64,000 bases of DNA, from positions 17,299 through 81,298 of the forward strand of contig DAOQWL010000016.1 in assembly GCA_035342095.1 (NCBI GenBank), given 5' to 3'. Source of the stretch: PLanc-01 sp035342095 (GTDB lineage Bacteria; Planctomycetota; Phycisphaerae; Sedimentisphaerales; Anaerobacaceae). Made by a program: the position numbers and the translations under genes. Below are positions 1 through 8,534 of the stretch, one piece after another. Positions within the stretch are counted from its first letter, which is position 1. Each line of letters starts with the position of its first letter. Below the pieces are notes generated by a model. It was not told the origin of the DNA. It saw only the letters and a program-made list of their open reading frames with translations, and ran no database searches.

Positions 1-391
1 AGTCCGTTGCCCCGGCAATACGCTCGATCTCGTTGGCCAACTGGTCAAATTCGTTGTCCATGATGACCCGCTGGGCGGACGAATACGAACCCGTAGACGC
101 CTGCTCAGCCAACTGCTGCATACGAACGAGGATGTTATCGATGACCTGCATCGCGCCTTCCATGGTCTGCAGCATGCTGACGCCGTCCTCGGCGTTTCTC
201 GCACCTTGTTCCAGCACGGCGATATCGGCACGCATCAGTTCGCGTACGGCCATGCCCGCAGCGTCATCGGCGGCGGTGTTGATGCGAAGGCCCGACGAGA
301 GCCTCTCGACCGAGGTGGCCAAGGCATCGTAGCTGCCGCCCAGATATCGGGCAGCGTTTGCCGCCATGAGGTTGTTCTTGATTGCTAACAT
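1..391 (-). CDS. fliC: Flagellin, N-terminal part (cut by window edge)
   Basis: This is the first 130 codons of a flagellin, the filament subunit exported by the flagellar type III system. The translation starts MLAIKNNLMAANAARYL and carries the conserved D0/D1 block, including ERLSSGLRINTAADDAAG and the following RNAEDGVSMLQTMEGAM segment, which forms the coiled-coil core and the TLR5-type region of bacterial flagellins. The start is the ATG at 391, preceded by AAGGAG eight bases upstream. The gene runs off the left edge, so its length, variable domain and any sequence targeted by the glycosylation genes of this window cannot be seen. Family identity is certain; whether it is the major or a minor flagellin is not decidable. 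Confidence 0.96.
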   Translation of the reverse strand, partial: MLAIKNNLMAANAARYLGGSYDALATSVERLSSGLRINTAADDAAGMAVRELMRADIAVLEQGARNAEDGVSMLQTMEGAMQVIDNILVRMQQLAEQASTGSYSSAQRVIMDNEFDQLANEIERIAGATD

Positions 392-486
392 GCTTACGAC
401 TCCTTAAAAGAAAGACCCCAATATGGCCCTTACGAGAGCGTTCAGTTATTCCAGTACACACCAAGGGTGTTGCCCTTTACTGCTGA

Positions 487-513
487 TTATCGATGGAAAG
501 ATGGGAGACTTAA
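487..513 (-). promoter_or_regulatory. Sigma-28 (FliA)-type promoter of flagellin gene
   Basis: Read on the minus strand, TTAAGTCT (513-506), an 11-base spacer and ATCGATAA (494-487) match the FliA consensus TAAAGTTT-N11-GCCGATAA at 6 of 8 positions in each half with exact spacing. Transcription would start near 480, leaving a leader of about 90 bases before the flagellin ATG. Late-class sigma-28 control of flagellin is the usual arrangement; the match itself is seen, the function is inferred. Confidence 0.62.
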
Positions 514-891
514 GGGGGATGCACACTTCGGATCTGGACAAAAAGGGCCAGACCACTAAAATGCGGCGAGATGAGGTTGATAGGGCCATCCCCCACTCGA
601 TACCGCGGTGTAAACCGGGAAAAAAATTCTGCCCTCTCCGCGCATCGATCCCGGAATCCTGTTTCAACGCAGGGAACCCGATTGAACGGGTCGCATCCTC
701 GGCCTGAGCGGGACGGGCACGGCTTTTCTCATGCGGATCGGCCCTGATGGCCGATAATGCAGATGAGATCGTGGTCGATATGGATGATCCACGCCGCCTG
801 CGCAGCGGGCTCGCTCTCCCCATGGAGAGGCAGCCAACCGCCGCGACGGGCACAGGAAAACACTGAGAAGAGGTCCACACATCCTGTTCGG
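514..891. other. Non-coding spacer between flagellin and glycosyltransferase
   Basis: About 380 bases between divergently oriented genes with no convincing coding sequence or RNA gene. A perfect GCCGATAA octamer lies on the plus strand at 750-757, but no -35 element stands at the right distance, so I do not call it a promoter. Nothing else is recognisable. Confidence 0.5.
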
Positions 892-1935
892 ATGAAAAGC
901 GAGATGTGCTCAGCGGGCAAGAAGAGACTGCTGGTATTCAACTGTCACGAACCCTGGGTATACCAGCTCGACTCGCTGGGCTACGATCTCGACATCATCG
1001 TGGATCTGCCGGGCAAGTACAACAAAGGCTGGGACGAGCACATGAGACCCGTGCCCGCCCGCGCGAGACTGATCACCCTGTCGCAGGCTCTGGACCCCGC
1101 CGTGAGCTACTATTGCCTCATCGCGCACAACATCACCGACCTGCTCGACATCCGACACCGCCCGGAGCCCAGACTCCTCGTGCTCCATCACACCCTCGAG
1201 GGGCGACTGCGGGAAGAGGGCTGCGACATCGATCCCCCGGCCATGAAGGATATGCTGCACAGGTATATCGACGCGGTCGGCGGACACGTCGTGGCAACCT
1301 CCATGTTCAAGGGGGAATCCTGGGGTTTCACAGACGACATCGTACACTTCGGCATCGATGTCGACGAGTATCCACTCAACGAGGGAGAGAAGCCACAGGG
1401 ACTTCGAATCTGCAACTTCGTCAACAGTCGCCGCCATATCTTGATGTGGGACCTCCACGAACAGGCGTTCGAAGGCATTCCCGTCACGCTGGTGGGACAT
1501 AACCCGGATCTGCCGGGCGTACGGGCAGCGGACAATTGGGATCATCTCAAGGCGATCCTGCGAAGCCACCGTTTCTATATCCACACGGCCGATCCACGAT
1601 TCGAGGCCGGACACAATATGGCCACCGCGGAGGCGATGGCGGCCGGACTGCCTGTCCTGGGGAACCGGCATCCGACCTCTCCTGTCAAACACGGCGTCTC
1701 CGGTTTTCTCAGCGACAATCCCAAAGAGTTGCAGCACTTCGCGAGAATCCTCCTGGAGGATCGGGATCTGGCGCGTCTGATGGGCCAGCAGGCGAGACAG
1801 ACGGTCATCGAGCGGTTCTCCCTCGGTCGATTCAAGCACGCGTTTCTCAGGTCGATTGAGATCGCCCGACGAAAATGGTACACACGGACGGTCGATCCCT
1901 CCGCGGTCTCCCTGACACCCGCGCACCCGGCCTGA
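892..1935 (+). CDS. GT-B (GT4-like) glycosyltransferase
   Basis: A protein of about 347 residues that transfers a sugar from an activated donor. The C-terminal half has the donor-site pattern of retaining GT-B enzymes: HNMATAEAMAAGLPVLG followed by a loop ending GVSGFLSDNPKEL and a helix with a QQARQTV segment. The N-terminal half starts with a short Rossmann strand (KRLLVFNCHEPW). ATG at 892 is chosen because upstream in-frame codons encode non-conserved sequence; ATG at 904 is possible. It lies next to flagellin and is likely to act on flagellin or its glycan, which is inference from position. No signal peptide or membrane segment is seen, so it should be cytoplasmic. Acceptor and donor are unknown. 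Confidence 0.75.
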   Translation: MKSEMCSAGKKRLLVFNCHEPWVYQLDSLGYDLDIIVDLPGKYNKGWDEHMRPVPARARLITLSQALDPAVSYYCLIAHNITDLLDIRHRPEPRLLVLHHTLEGRLREEGCDIDPPAMKDMLHRYIDAVGGHVVATSMFKGESWGFTDDIVHFGIDVDEYPLNEGEKPQGLRICNFVNSRRHILMWDLHEQAFEGIPVTLVGHNPDLPGVRAADNWDHLKAILRSHRFYIHTADPRFEAGHNMATAEAMAAGLPVLGNRHPTSPVKHGVSGFLSDNPKELQHFARILLEDRDLARLMGQQARQTVIERFSLGRFKHAFLRSIEIARRKWYTRTVDPSAVSLTPAHPA

Positions 1936-1948
1936 CGCTGGCGGCGAA

Positions 1949-3721
1949 CTACAGGAACAGGTCGAGCCGGTCCTGTGCGGTCGAAGCTTGTTGCTGGGCC
2001 TGGGACGCGCCCCTGTGGGCAGCAGCGTGCTCGCCCCAATTCTGCGACCATCGCGTCTGCGGAAATGTATGAGACTGGTCCCTCCCCTGGCCGGCCCCCT
2101 GATGCTGTGACCACGGATCCTGCATCGAGTGCTCCCGCCCCGGATCTCGTTCGGACTGATCGGAGGCAACCACTTCGAGCCGACGGACCTGGACCCCGGC
2201 CTCCTGGAGTGTGCGCGCCACCTGGGGCAGGGCCTGCTCGATTTCTCGACGAGCATCCTGGTTGCTCACCTCCAGCGTGCCGGTGAGCTGATCCCCTTGT
2301 TGCTGGAACCGCACAAGGACGGTTCCCAGTTCGGGCGGGGTGAGCCGGACGAGGATCTGTCTATCGCCGCGAGTCGCGGAAGCTTGCACGGAATCGAGAA
2401 TCTGCTCGCCAATGCTCGGGAGCGTGGGCCGGGCAACCGTGGCATCGGCGTTCGCCTGCGTCTGCGGTGGTGTTGGAGCCGAAGGCCGCGGCGAGGAGGT
2501 CACAGACTCGCTGCCGGAGGAGACGGGCGAACCGGACAACGCCATCGCGGCGTCCTTGGCAACGGTCGCGAAGACATCTTTCATCCTGGACTGGACAGGT
2601 TCGGTCTTCACACTCTCGCCTGAGACGATCTCCGGACGCTCCGATGCGCTGTGCTGCGAATCGTTCGATAAGGAACCACGATCCAGTGCCTTCCTTTCTA
2701 ACCCGGCCGACCTGGCGGACGCATCGGCATCGGTGGTCGCATCCGAGACGACAGACGACGATCCCTCCGAGACAGATCCTGCCCTTCCGAGAGCCTTGCC
2801 TGGCTTACCCTCGGACGTTGACGTGAGTGCATCAGGCATATCCTGCCCTTTGACTTCCATCACCGTGTCCGCATCGGGAGCGCCGGCGGACAGAGAATCT
2901 GTCATGGCCGGCATTCGTCCATCGTCTGCATCTACTGCTTGGCCGACTTCGGCCGCATCGGGTGATGCAACCACAGTCTGCGTGGACGGTGCGCTCGTCA
3001 CAGACGCAACCTCGGCTGCCGCCTGCTCCGGTCGCCATGCCGGCGGGGTCTGCCCATCGGGGGCCCGCGCAACCTCTTGAGCCTGTTGCGGCATGGTCGG
3101 CCTGCCACCACCCTCGATTGGCGTCGTTATCGCCGCATCGCCGAGAACTCCCTCTCCCGCTGCGGAACTCGTAATCTCTTTATCGCCATTTACTTGCGCT
3201 GATTCCGGCGGCCCGGACGGGATCGTCTGGAATTCATGTGGGGACTTCTCTTGCGCTGACGGAGCGGCTATTGCGGTCTGCCCTGCCGCTCCTTGTGCAG
3301 ACTGTGCAGATTCGACGGCCTGCCCGTCGACAGTGGGTGTGGTGGACTGAGCGACAGCAGCATCCGCTTCCATCCGCGGTTGCATCGCAGGTGGGATGAT
3401 CCCGGTAAACGCCCACGCCGCGGTCTCAGGATTCTCCGATCCCGTCTGGTCCTGCTCCGCCTCCGGGCAATCCGAAGAGACGGACGCCTCCTCGCCGACT
3501 TGCGCGTCGGCCGACTCGCCTTCGGGCACCGGCGCGTCTGCCTCCGACGGTTGCTCCAACGCAGCCTGGGCGATAGGCAAGATTTCCGCGAATCGCTGTG
3601 GCACACCTTCGCCTGTCGAGTCTGAGGCCGCTCTGCTGCGATTGCCGCCCTCGCAAGAGACCCCCATTGGCGCGCTTTCGCGAATCATCATCACACTGCT
3701 CATGTCCACTGTCGTTTGCAT
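1949..3721 (-). CDS. fliK: FliK-like flagellar hook-length control protein
   Basis: FliK is secreted during hook assembly and switches the export gate from hook to filament substrates. This protein of about 590 residues has a long N-terminal region that is low in complexity and rich in Ala, Ser, Pro, Glu and Asp, as expected of the molecular-ruler part. It ends in a C-terminal Flg_hook domain (about residues 460-530) containing VRLTPPELGTVLVRF and a following amphipathic helix. The start is uncertain: ATG at 3721 is used, a GTG at 3781 and later ATGs are alternatives, and none has a strong ribosome site. It is divergent from the flgB operon and convergent with the glycosyltransferase at 892-1935. 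The basis for the call is the C-terminal domain; the N-terminal part is not conserved in this family. Confidence 0.85.
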   Translation of the reverse strand: MQTTVDMSSVMMIRESAPMGVSCEGGNRSRAASDSTGEGVPQRFAEILPIAQAALEQPSEADAPVPEGESADAQVGEEASVSSDCPEAEQDQTGSENPETAAWAFTGIIPPAMQPRMEADAAVAQSTTPTVDGQAVESAQSAQGAAGQTAIAAPSAQEKSPHEFQTIPSGPPESAQVNGDKEITSSAAGEGVLGDAAITTPIEGGGRPTMPQQAQEVARAPDGQTPPAWRPEQAAAEVASVTSAPSTQTVVASPDAAEVGQAVDADDGRMPAMTDSLSAGAPDADTVMEVKGQDMPDALTSTSEGKPGKALGRAGSVSEGSSSVVSDATTDADASARSAGLERKALDRGSLSNDSQHSASERPEIVSGESVKTEPVQSRMKDVFATVAKDAAMALSGSPVSSGSESVTSSPRPSAPTPPQTQANADATVARPTLPSIGEQILDSVQASATRGDRQILVRLTPPELGTVLVRFQQQGDQLTGTLEVSNQDARREIEQALPQVARTLQEAGVQVRRLEVVASDQSERDPGREHSMQDPWSQHQGAGQGRDQSHTFPQTRWSQNWGEHAAAHRGASQAQQQASTAQDRLDLFL

Positions 3722-3781
3722 GGACGCCCAGTGAGCAACTGGCGTGCCAGAGCAGACAGACCCGCACGAACGCACTGGCAC

Positions 3782-4042
3782 TAAGATCTTATTCTAAAGG
3801 AACTTATGACTCGCGCACCCACACGACAGCACCGCACGGACCTGCCGGTCACAGGAGGTTTGTTCCAGAGGGCAGAAGAATCTTCCGCAAGGAGGCGCTG
3901 TCGTCTCCTGTAGCTGGTGTCTAATAAGCCGACCGCGTGTATAGAAACCTGACAGTGGCGCACGCCATGGAGGACGGCCGCTCGACCGTCCACAGCCCTT
4001 TCCCATGCACGGTTGGACCACACCGCGCCGAAATGGCTCTTC
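3782..4042. other. Divergent intergenic region between fliK and flgB
   Basis: About 260 bases upstream of the sigma-54 promoter with no gene that I can support. Sigma-54 activators bind upstream of their promoters, so enhancer sites would be expected here, but I see no clear repeated palindrome to name as one. Confidence 0.45.
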
Positions 4043-4058
4043 TGGCACGCCTGTTGCT
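4043..4058 (+). promoter_or_regulatory. Sigma-54 promoter of the flgB-flhB operon
   Basis: TGGCACGCCTGTTGCT matches the -24/-12 consensus TGGCACG-N4-TTGCW at every defined position, with GG and GC separated by exactly 10 bases. The start of transcription would be about 4070, leaving a leader of about 77 bases before flgB. It predicts RpoN plus an enhancer-binding protein (FlrC/FleR type) as controllers of the basal-body and motor operon; neither regulator lies in the window. Confidence 0.86.
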
Positions 4059-4146
4059 GCTTTCAAGCCGGCACAGTGTGTACACAGAGGTCCGACCCGC
4101 GTGTTTCTGCGCGGGCGGCCGACCCAGAACAGGGAAGGACCGGGAT

Positions 4147-4503
4147 ATGTCGAATTCAGTGGATATCGTCGGGTTGCTGGAAGCCGGGATCAAGGCCGAG
4201 AGCCTCCGCCAGACGGCAATTGCCAGCAACACAGCCAACATCGAGACGCCAGGCTACCGAAGGCTCGATGTCAACTTCGAGCAGTTGCTGGCCAAGGCCT
4301 TGAGTTCCTCCGACACGATAGACATGGAAGACCTCGAACCGGAGATCTACCAGCCCTTGAATACGCCGGTCCGATCCAACGGCAACGATGTCAACCTGGA
4401 GGCCGAGATCGGGGAAATGCTCAAGAACTCCCTGCGCCACACAGCCTACATCCGGCTCCTGCAAAAGAAGTTCGCCCAGATGGAGAGAGCCGTGGGTGCG
4501 TAG
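4147..4503 (+). CDS. flgB: Flagellar basal-body proximal rod protein FlgB
   Basis: A 118-residue rod subunit that, with FlgC and FliE, forms the proximal rod joining the MS ring to the distal rod. It shows the rod/hook N-terminal motif (AIASNTANIETPGYRR, near residue 25) and a C-terminal helix ending RLLQKKFAQMERA. It has no signal peptide, as expected for a type III flagellar substrate. A good ribosome site, GGAAGGA, lies upstream of ATG 4147. It is the first gene after the sigma-54 promoter and precedes flgC, the conserved order in bacteria. Length and motifs are normal. Confidence 0.96.
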   Translation: MSNSVDIVGLLEAGIKAESLRQTAIASNTANIETPGYRRLDVNFEQLLAKALSSSDTIDMEDLEPEIYQPLNTPVRSNGNDVNLEAEIGEMLKNSLRHTAYIRLLQKKFAQMERAVGA

Positions 4504-4573
4504 GGCCCGGTCAGCGCCATGACGCCGGGGCGCGAGACGCGCTCGGCTCAGGCAAGGAAAGGATTCGATCCCA

Positions 4574-4978
4574 ATGACAATCAATAGTGTATTCGGCCCG
4601 GTAGACATCTCGGTCTCCGGCATGCGCGCCCACGACCAATCCATGGAGGTCATCTCCTCCAACATCGCCAATGCCCGCACGCTGGATGCCGGCCAGGGTA
4701 AGCCCTACCGCCGACTCCAGACCATTCTGCAGAGTGAGAATGAGGGCGTCAGCGGCGTGGTCGTCGGCGACATCGTGCAGGATATGAGTGCCCTGCAGCG
4801 GATCTACGAGCCGGGCAATCCGAAGGCGGACGCCAGCGGATACATCACGATGCCGAATGTCCAACTGCCTGTGGAAATGATGAATCTGAGTGTCGCCAGC
4901 CGGGCCTACCAGGCCAACGCGGCGATCCTGAAGCGCTACCAGAAGATGGTGGAAACAACACTCGAGTTGCTCCGGTAA
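4574..4978 (+). CDS. flgC: Flagellar basal-body rod protein FlgC
   Basis: A 134-residue proximal rod subunit. The N-terminal rod motif is present (VISSNIANARTLDAG), followed by the typical FlgC region with MPNVQLPVEMMNL and a C-terminal SRAYQANAAILKRYQKMVETTLEL helix shared by axial flagellar proteins (shown here only in outline). Exported through the flagellar gate without cleavage. It sits 70 bases after flgB and 16 bases before fliE in the same operon. Length matches the family (about 130-150 residues). Confidence 0.96.
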   Translation: MTINSVFGPVDISVSGMRAHDQSMEVISSNIANARTLDAGQGKPYRRLQTILQSENEGVSGVVVGDIVQDMSALQRIYEPGNPKADASGYITMPNVQLPVEMMNLSVASRAYQANAAILKRYQKMVETTLELLR

Positions 4979-4994
4979 TTGAGAGGACCTCAGA

Positions 4995-5309
4995 ATGGTC
5001 AATTTCGATCCGAACGTCAGTTCCCTCCAGCCGAACGTCAACGGACCGACACCGCAGAGCCCGGCAAGCGCTCCGGTCAAGTCGGACTTCATGCGGGCTG
5101 TCGAGGTGGCTGGAAACTACGTGTCGAAGGTCAACGACCTGCAGAAGGCTTCCGATACCTCGATCCAGGACCTGCTGACAGGCAAGAACAACGACATCAC
5201 GTCGGTCGTTTCCGCCGTGGCCAAGGCCGATGTCAGCTTCAAAGTCCTCGTCGGCGTGCGAAACAAGCTCATCGAAGCCTACAAACAGACGATGAACATG
5301 CAACTTTAG
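4995..5309 (+). CDS. fliE: Flagellar hook-basal body protein FliE
   Basis: A 104-residue protein that links the MS ring and export gate to the FlgB rod. The second half contains the conserved FliE helices: VVSAVAKADVSFKVLVGVRN and KLIEAYKQTMNMQL, the usual C-terminal signature. The N-terminal 40 residues are rich in Pro, Ser and Asn and poorly conserved. It follows flgC by 16 bases with AGAGGA as ribosome site, giving the standard flgB-flgC-fliE order. A spacer of 106 bases without visible signals separates it from fliF. Confidence 0.95.
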   Translation: MVNFDPNVSSLQPNVNGPTPQSPASAPVKSDFMRAVEVAGNYVSKVNDLQKASDTSIQDLLTGKNNDITSVVSAVAKADVSFKVLVGVRNKLIEAYKQTMNMQL

Positions 5310-5415
5310 AATCAGACGGTTCCGGATGGCGGACGAAGGACCGTCGATGGGAAGAAGCTGACGCACCGCCCGCCTTCCCTCTACGATCCAGCGTCGCGCA
5401 TCCCGATGGGTCCCC

Positions 5416-6903
5416 ATGGAGATCCTGCAAAAGTTACTTCTGATCTGGCAGAAAATCGGCTTGGTGCAGCGGGTGCTGCTGGCCGCCATCGTGCTGGCGA
5501 CCGGTCTCATCGGCGCCCTGTTGGTCTATTGGGCTCAGAAGCCGGACATGCGGATGCTGTACCAGGAGCTGCCCCCCACGGAGGCGGCCAAGATCACGGA
5601 GAAGATCGCCGGCAAGGAAATCGCCTACGAGCTGCGCGACGGCGGCACGACGATCTACGTCCCCCGAGAGTCCGTCTACCAGCTCCGCCTGGATCTGGCC
5701 AAGGACGGATTGCCCGTCGCGGAACAGAACGGATACAAGCTCTTCGACGACGAGAAGATCGGCATCAGTCCCTTCGTGCAGAATGTCAACCTCAAGCGAG
5801 CCCTCCAGGACGAACTGGCCAAGAGCATCCAGATGATCGACGGCGTCGCGCACGCCCGAGTCCACATCGTCAGTCCGGAGCAGAAGCTCTTCGTCTCGGA
5901 CGAAGAGCAGACGAGCGCGTCGGTGGTCCTGAAACTGCGCCCGGGCTACCGGCTGAGCGGAGTGAACATCGCGGCCATCACGCACCTGGTCGCCGGCAGC
6001 GTCAAAGGCCTCAAGGCCGAGAGCGTCACGATCATCGACAGCGACGGGCGACTGCTCTCCGGCAAGGGGGATTCCACGCTGGCCTCCGGCGCCAGCACCG
6101 CCCAGGATTACAAGGAACGCGTCGAGCAGGGTCTCGTTCGCAAGGCCGAAGACATGCTCAGCATGGTCCTTGGCCCCGGTCGCGCCACCGTGCAGGTCAG
6201 TGCCGTGATCGACATGAACAGCGTCAACACGATCACAGAGACCTACGACCCCACCGGCAAGGTGGCGACAAAAGAGGAGATCACCAGCAAATCGGAGTTG
6301 GGCGCGGCCGCCGCGGGACAGAAGACCTCGCCGGGCGCAACCAAGAAGGACGAAACCACCACGACCGAGTACCAGGTGGGCAAGACCGTCAAGCAGCACA
6401 GCGTCCTGCCCGGCGAGATCCGGTCCTTGTCCGTGGCGGCCTTCGTGGACCTGTCGGTGGCCGCCGATGAGCCGGGCCAGACCGGCCAGCCGGCGACGGC
6501 CATGACGGTTGCCGAGGTCGAGGAGATCATCCGCACGGCCCTGGGTCTGAAAGAGACCGATTCCATCAAGGTCGTCAACACTCGGTTCCACCGGTCGCCG
6601 GCGGCATTGATCGAGGAGGAGTCTTCGCCTTGGCCGTGGTATCTGGCGGTGGCCCGCCAGCTCTCGTTGGGCATCATGGCGGTCTGCGCCGTGGTTGTCC
6701 TGCGGATCTTCAGCCGGGCGCGGGGCAAGGCCGCTGCCCAAGGGGAACTGCCGTCTGGGGGCGCCTCCGCTGGCGCCTTGATGTCGGGCGAGCCCACGGT
6801 CGCTGAGCCGCTGCTGGTGCGCCGCCAGATCGCCCATGCCCTGAAACAGAATCCGGACCAGGTCCGACAGATGTTCCTCAGTTGGATCGAAGAAAGGGAG
6901 TAG
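5416..6903 (+). CDS. fliF: Flagellar MS-ring protein FliF
   Basis: A 495-residue inner-membrane protein that oligomerises into the MS ring, the base on which rotor and export gate assemble. It has an N-terminal membrane segment (about residues 18-38, VLLAAIVLATGLIGALLVYW), the periplasmic ring-building motifs with the conserved ARVHIVSPEQKLF and ASVVLKLRPGYRL segments, and a second membrane segment near residue 420. The C-terminal tail, where FliG binds, ends LFLSWIEERE-like. It is slightly shorter than proteobacterial FliF (about 550). It precedes fliG by 7 bases, suggesting translational coupling. Confidence 0.97.
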   Translation: MEILQKLLLIWQKIGLVQRVLLAAIVLATGLIGALLVYWAQKPDMRMLYQELPPTEAAKITEKIAGKEIAYELRDGGTTIYVPRESVYQLRLDLAKDGLPVAEQNGYKLFDDEKIGISPFVQNVNLKRALQDELAKSIQMIDGVAHARVHIVSPEQKLFVSDEEQTSASVVLKLRPGYRLSGVNIAAITHLVAGSVKGLKAESVTIIDSDGRLLSGKGDSTLASGASTAQDYKERVEQGLVRKAEDMLSMVLGPGRATVQVSAVIDMNSVNTITETYDPTGKVATKEEITSKSELGAAAAGQKTSPGATKKDETTTTEYQVGKTVKQHSVLPGEIRSLSVAAFVDLSVAADEPGQTGQPATAMTVAEVEEIIRTALGLKETDSIKVVNTRFHRSPAALIEEESSPWPWYLAVARQLSLGIMAVCAVVVLRIFSRARGKAAAQGELPSGGASAGALMSGEPTVAEPLLVRRQIAHALKQNPDQVRQMFLSWIEERE

Positions 6904-6910
6904 AACCACT

Positions 6911-7915
6911 GTGCCGTTGACGGGAAAACAAAGAGCCGCACTGCTCCTGGCCAGCCTGGATGCTGCGACCGCCTCGGAGCTGCTCAAAGGCATCGACGCC
7001 GCGACCGTGCAGGAACTGGCTGTGGAGCTGACCTACCTCGACGCCGCAGGTCAGCGCAACGCTCGACAGACCGTGGACATCGCACGCCAGTTCTGCAGGT
7101 CTCTCCAGAATGAATCGGGGTTCGCCTTCAAGAGCTTCCTCAAGGAGATGCTCCGCAATACCGTCGGCGAGGACCAGGCCAGGCGAATCCAGCAGGAGAT
7201 CGGCAGTCTGCTCCAGAGGCGGGACCCGTTCATGTCCATTCGCGAGGCGGACATCGAGTCTCTCACGAGTGTGCTGCAGACGGAGCATCCGCAGGCGATC
7301 GCGGTCATTCTGTCGGAGCTGCCGCCCAAGCGGGGCTCGACGATCATCGGTCTGCTCGCGGAGGACGTGCGGGTCAGCGTGATCAGTCGCATGACGAGCG
7401 TCAGCAGCGTCACGCCGGAAGCCAAGATGAGAATCGCCCAGATGGTCCGCACCCGCCTGGAGGACGCCCGAGCCGCCAAGAGTGCCGGGACCACGATCCA
7501 GGTGAGCCCGGAGCAATCGCTGCGAAAGGTCGCGATCATCGTGCGCAATCTCGACAAAGAGGTCCGCGACGGCGTGCTCGAAGCGATTCGACAGAAGGAC
7601 CAGGAAGCCGGCGACAAGATCGCCAATCTGATGATCGTCTGGGAGGACGTCGCACTGGTGGGCGGGCGTTCGCTTCAGCAGGCGCTCCGCGGCATCGACG
7701 AACGCCAGTTGGCCCTGGCGCTGTACGAGGCCCCCAACGATATCGTCGAGAAGATCAAGTCCAACATCTCCGAGCGTGCGGCGACCATGGTGGCGGAAGA
7801 GACGGCGCTGATGTCGGCCCCCAAGAAGGAAGACGTCGCCCAGGCCAGAGAAAAGATCGTCAACGCCCTGCGGGAGCTGAACCGCAAGGGAGAGATGACC
7901 TTCGAGGAAGAGTGA
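6911..7915 (+). CDS. fliG: Flagellar motor switch protein FliG
   Basis: A 334-residue rotor protein that binds FliF at its N-terminus, FliM in the middle and the stator at its C-terminus. The EHPQ motif (EHPQAIAVILSELP) in the middle domain is intact, and the C-terminal domain carries the charged torque helix (DERQLALALYE). It starts with GTG at 6911, seven bases after fliF. The length is normal for the family. fliM and fliN, the remaining switch genes, are not in this window. Confidence 0.97.
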   Translation: MPLTGKQRAALLLASLDAATASELLKGIDAATVQELAVELTYLDAAGQRNARQTVDIARQFCRSLQNESGFAFKSFLKEMLRNTVGEDQARRIQQEIGSLLQRRDPFMSIREADIESLTSVLQTEHPQAIAVILSELPPKRGSTIIGLLAEDVRVSVISRMTSVSSVTPEAKMRIAQMVRTRLEDARAAKSAGTTIQVSPEQSLRKVAIIVRNLDKEVRDGVLEAIRQKDQEAGDKIANLMIVWEDVALVGGRSLQQALRGIDERQLALALYEAPNDIVEKIKSNISERAATMVAEETALMSAPKKEDVAQAREKIVNALRELNRKGEMTFEEE

Positions 7916-7919
7916 GCCC

Positions 7920-8531
7920 ATGCCGGAAGTACCGACCCTCCAATTTGCTCTTCCCATCGCGAGAGTCCGCGTGCTGGGCGTGACGAGCGCCCTGCGGGAC
8001 CATCCCCGCGGCGAGGGGACGGAAGAGGACCGGACGACCACCGAGCGGCTCGAGGGAGTCATCCAGGCCGAGAGAGCCCGCATGGCGGACGAGCTCAAAC
8101 GGCAGAAGGGCCAGTTCGCCCAGCAGTGCGAGACGGCCGGCAACATCGTGAAGAACCTGGACCGACTCTATCAGGACACCGTGGCGAACAATCGCGCCGA
8201 GATCGCCCGCCTCGCAGTCGAGATCGCCAGGAAGATCCTCGCGCAGAGAGTCGCCCAGGGGGACTACGACATCCAGGCCATCGTCGAAGAGGCACTCAAG
8301 CGAGCCCCCGCTCACGAGGGCATCGTGGTTCGCCTGAATCCGGAGGATCTGCCGCCGTGCCAGCAGTATCAGCAGGAGAACCCCGACAGTCCGTTCGCCA
8401 GGCTGGAGTTCGCGGCCGACTGGAGCGTCAGTCGCGGCGAGTGTCTCGTGGAGACCCCCAAGGGAATCGTGAAGTCGTTCATCGAAGAGCACCTGGAGCG
8501 TATCGCAGAGGCCCTCCAGAAAGTGGAATAG
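7920..8531 (+). CDS. fliH: Flagellar export-ATPase regulator FliH
   Basis: A 203-residue peripheral stalk protein that holds and regulates the FliI ATPase. The middle is a long charged helix (about residues 45-110) that includes ERARMADELKRQKGQFAQQ, followed by the conserved FliH/YscL-type segment with AEIARLAVEIARKILAQRV and a C-terminal domain with DWSVSRGECLVETPKG, the characteristic end of the family. Sequence similarity among FliH proteins is always low, so the call also rests on its position between fliG and fliI, four bases from the latter. Confidence 0.9.
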   Translation: MPEVPTLQFALPIARVRVLGVTSALRDHPRGEGTEEDRTTTERLEGVIQAERARMADELKRQKGQFAQQCETAGNIVKNLDRLYQDTVANNRAEIARLAVEIARKILAQRVAQGDYDIQAIVEEALKRAPAHEGIVVRLNPEDLPPCQQYQQENPDSPFARLEFAADWSVSRGECLVETPKGIVKSFIEEHLERIAEALQKVE

Positions 8532-8534
8532 ACT

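Noticed and set aside
750..757. GCCGATAA, perfect sigma-28 -10 box on the plus strand
   Set aside because: The -35 position reads ATGCGGAT, which does not match, and one or two such octamers are expected by chance in 64 kb.
3782..4146. Possible riboswitch (c-di-GMP type) in the flgB leader
   Set aside because: The leader lacks the conserved core of known c-di-GMP aptamers; the sigma-54 promoter explains the conserved sequence better.
5434..6993. Long open frame on the minus strand opposite fliF
   Set aside because: It is the reverse shadow of a certain gene; its translation is low-complexity and has no family motifs. The same applies to other long antisense frames over 910-2256, 6878-8146, 7860-10028 and 15187-15957.
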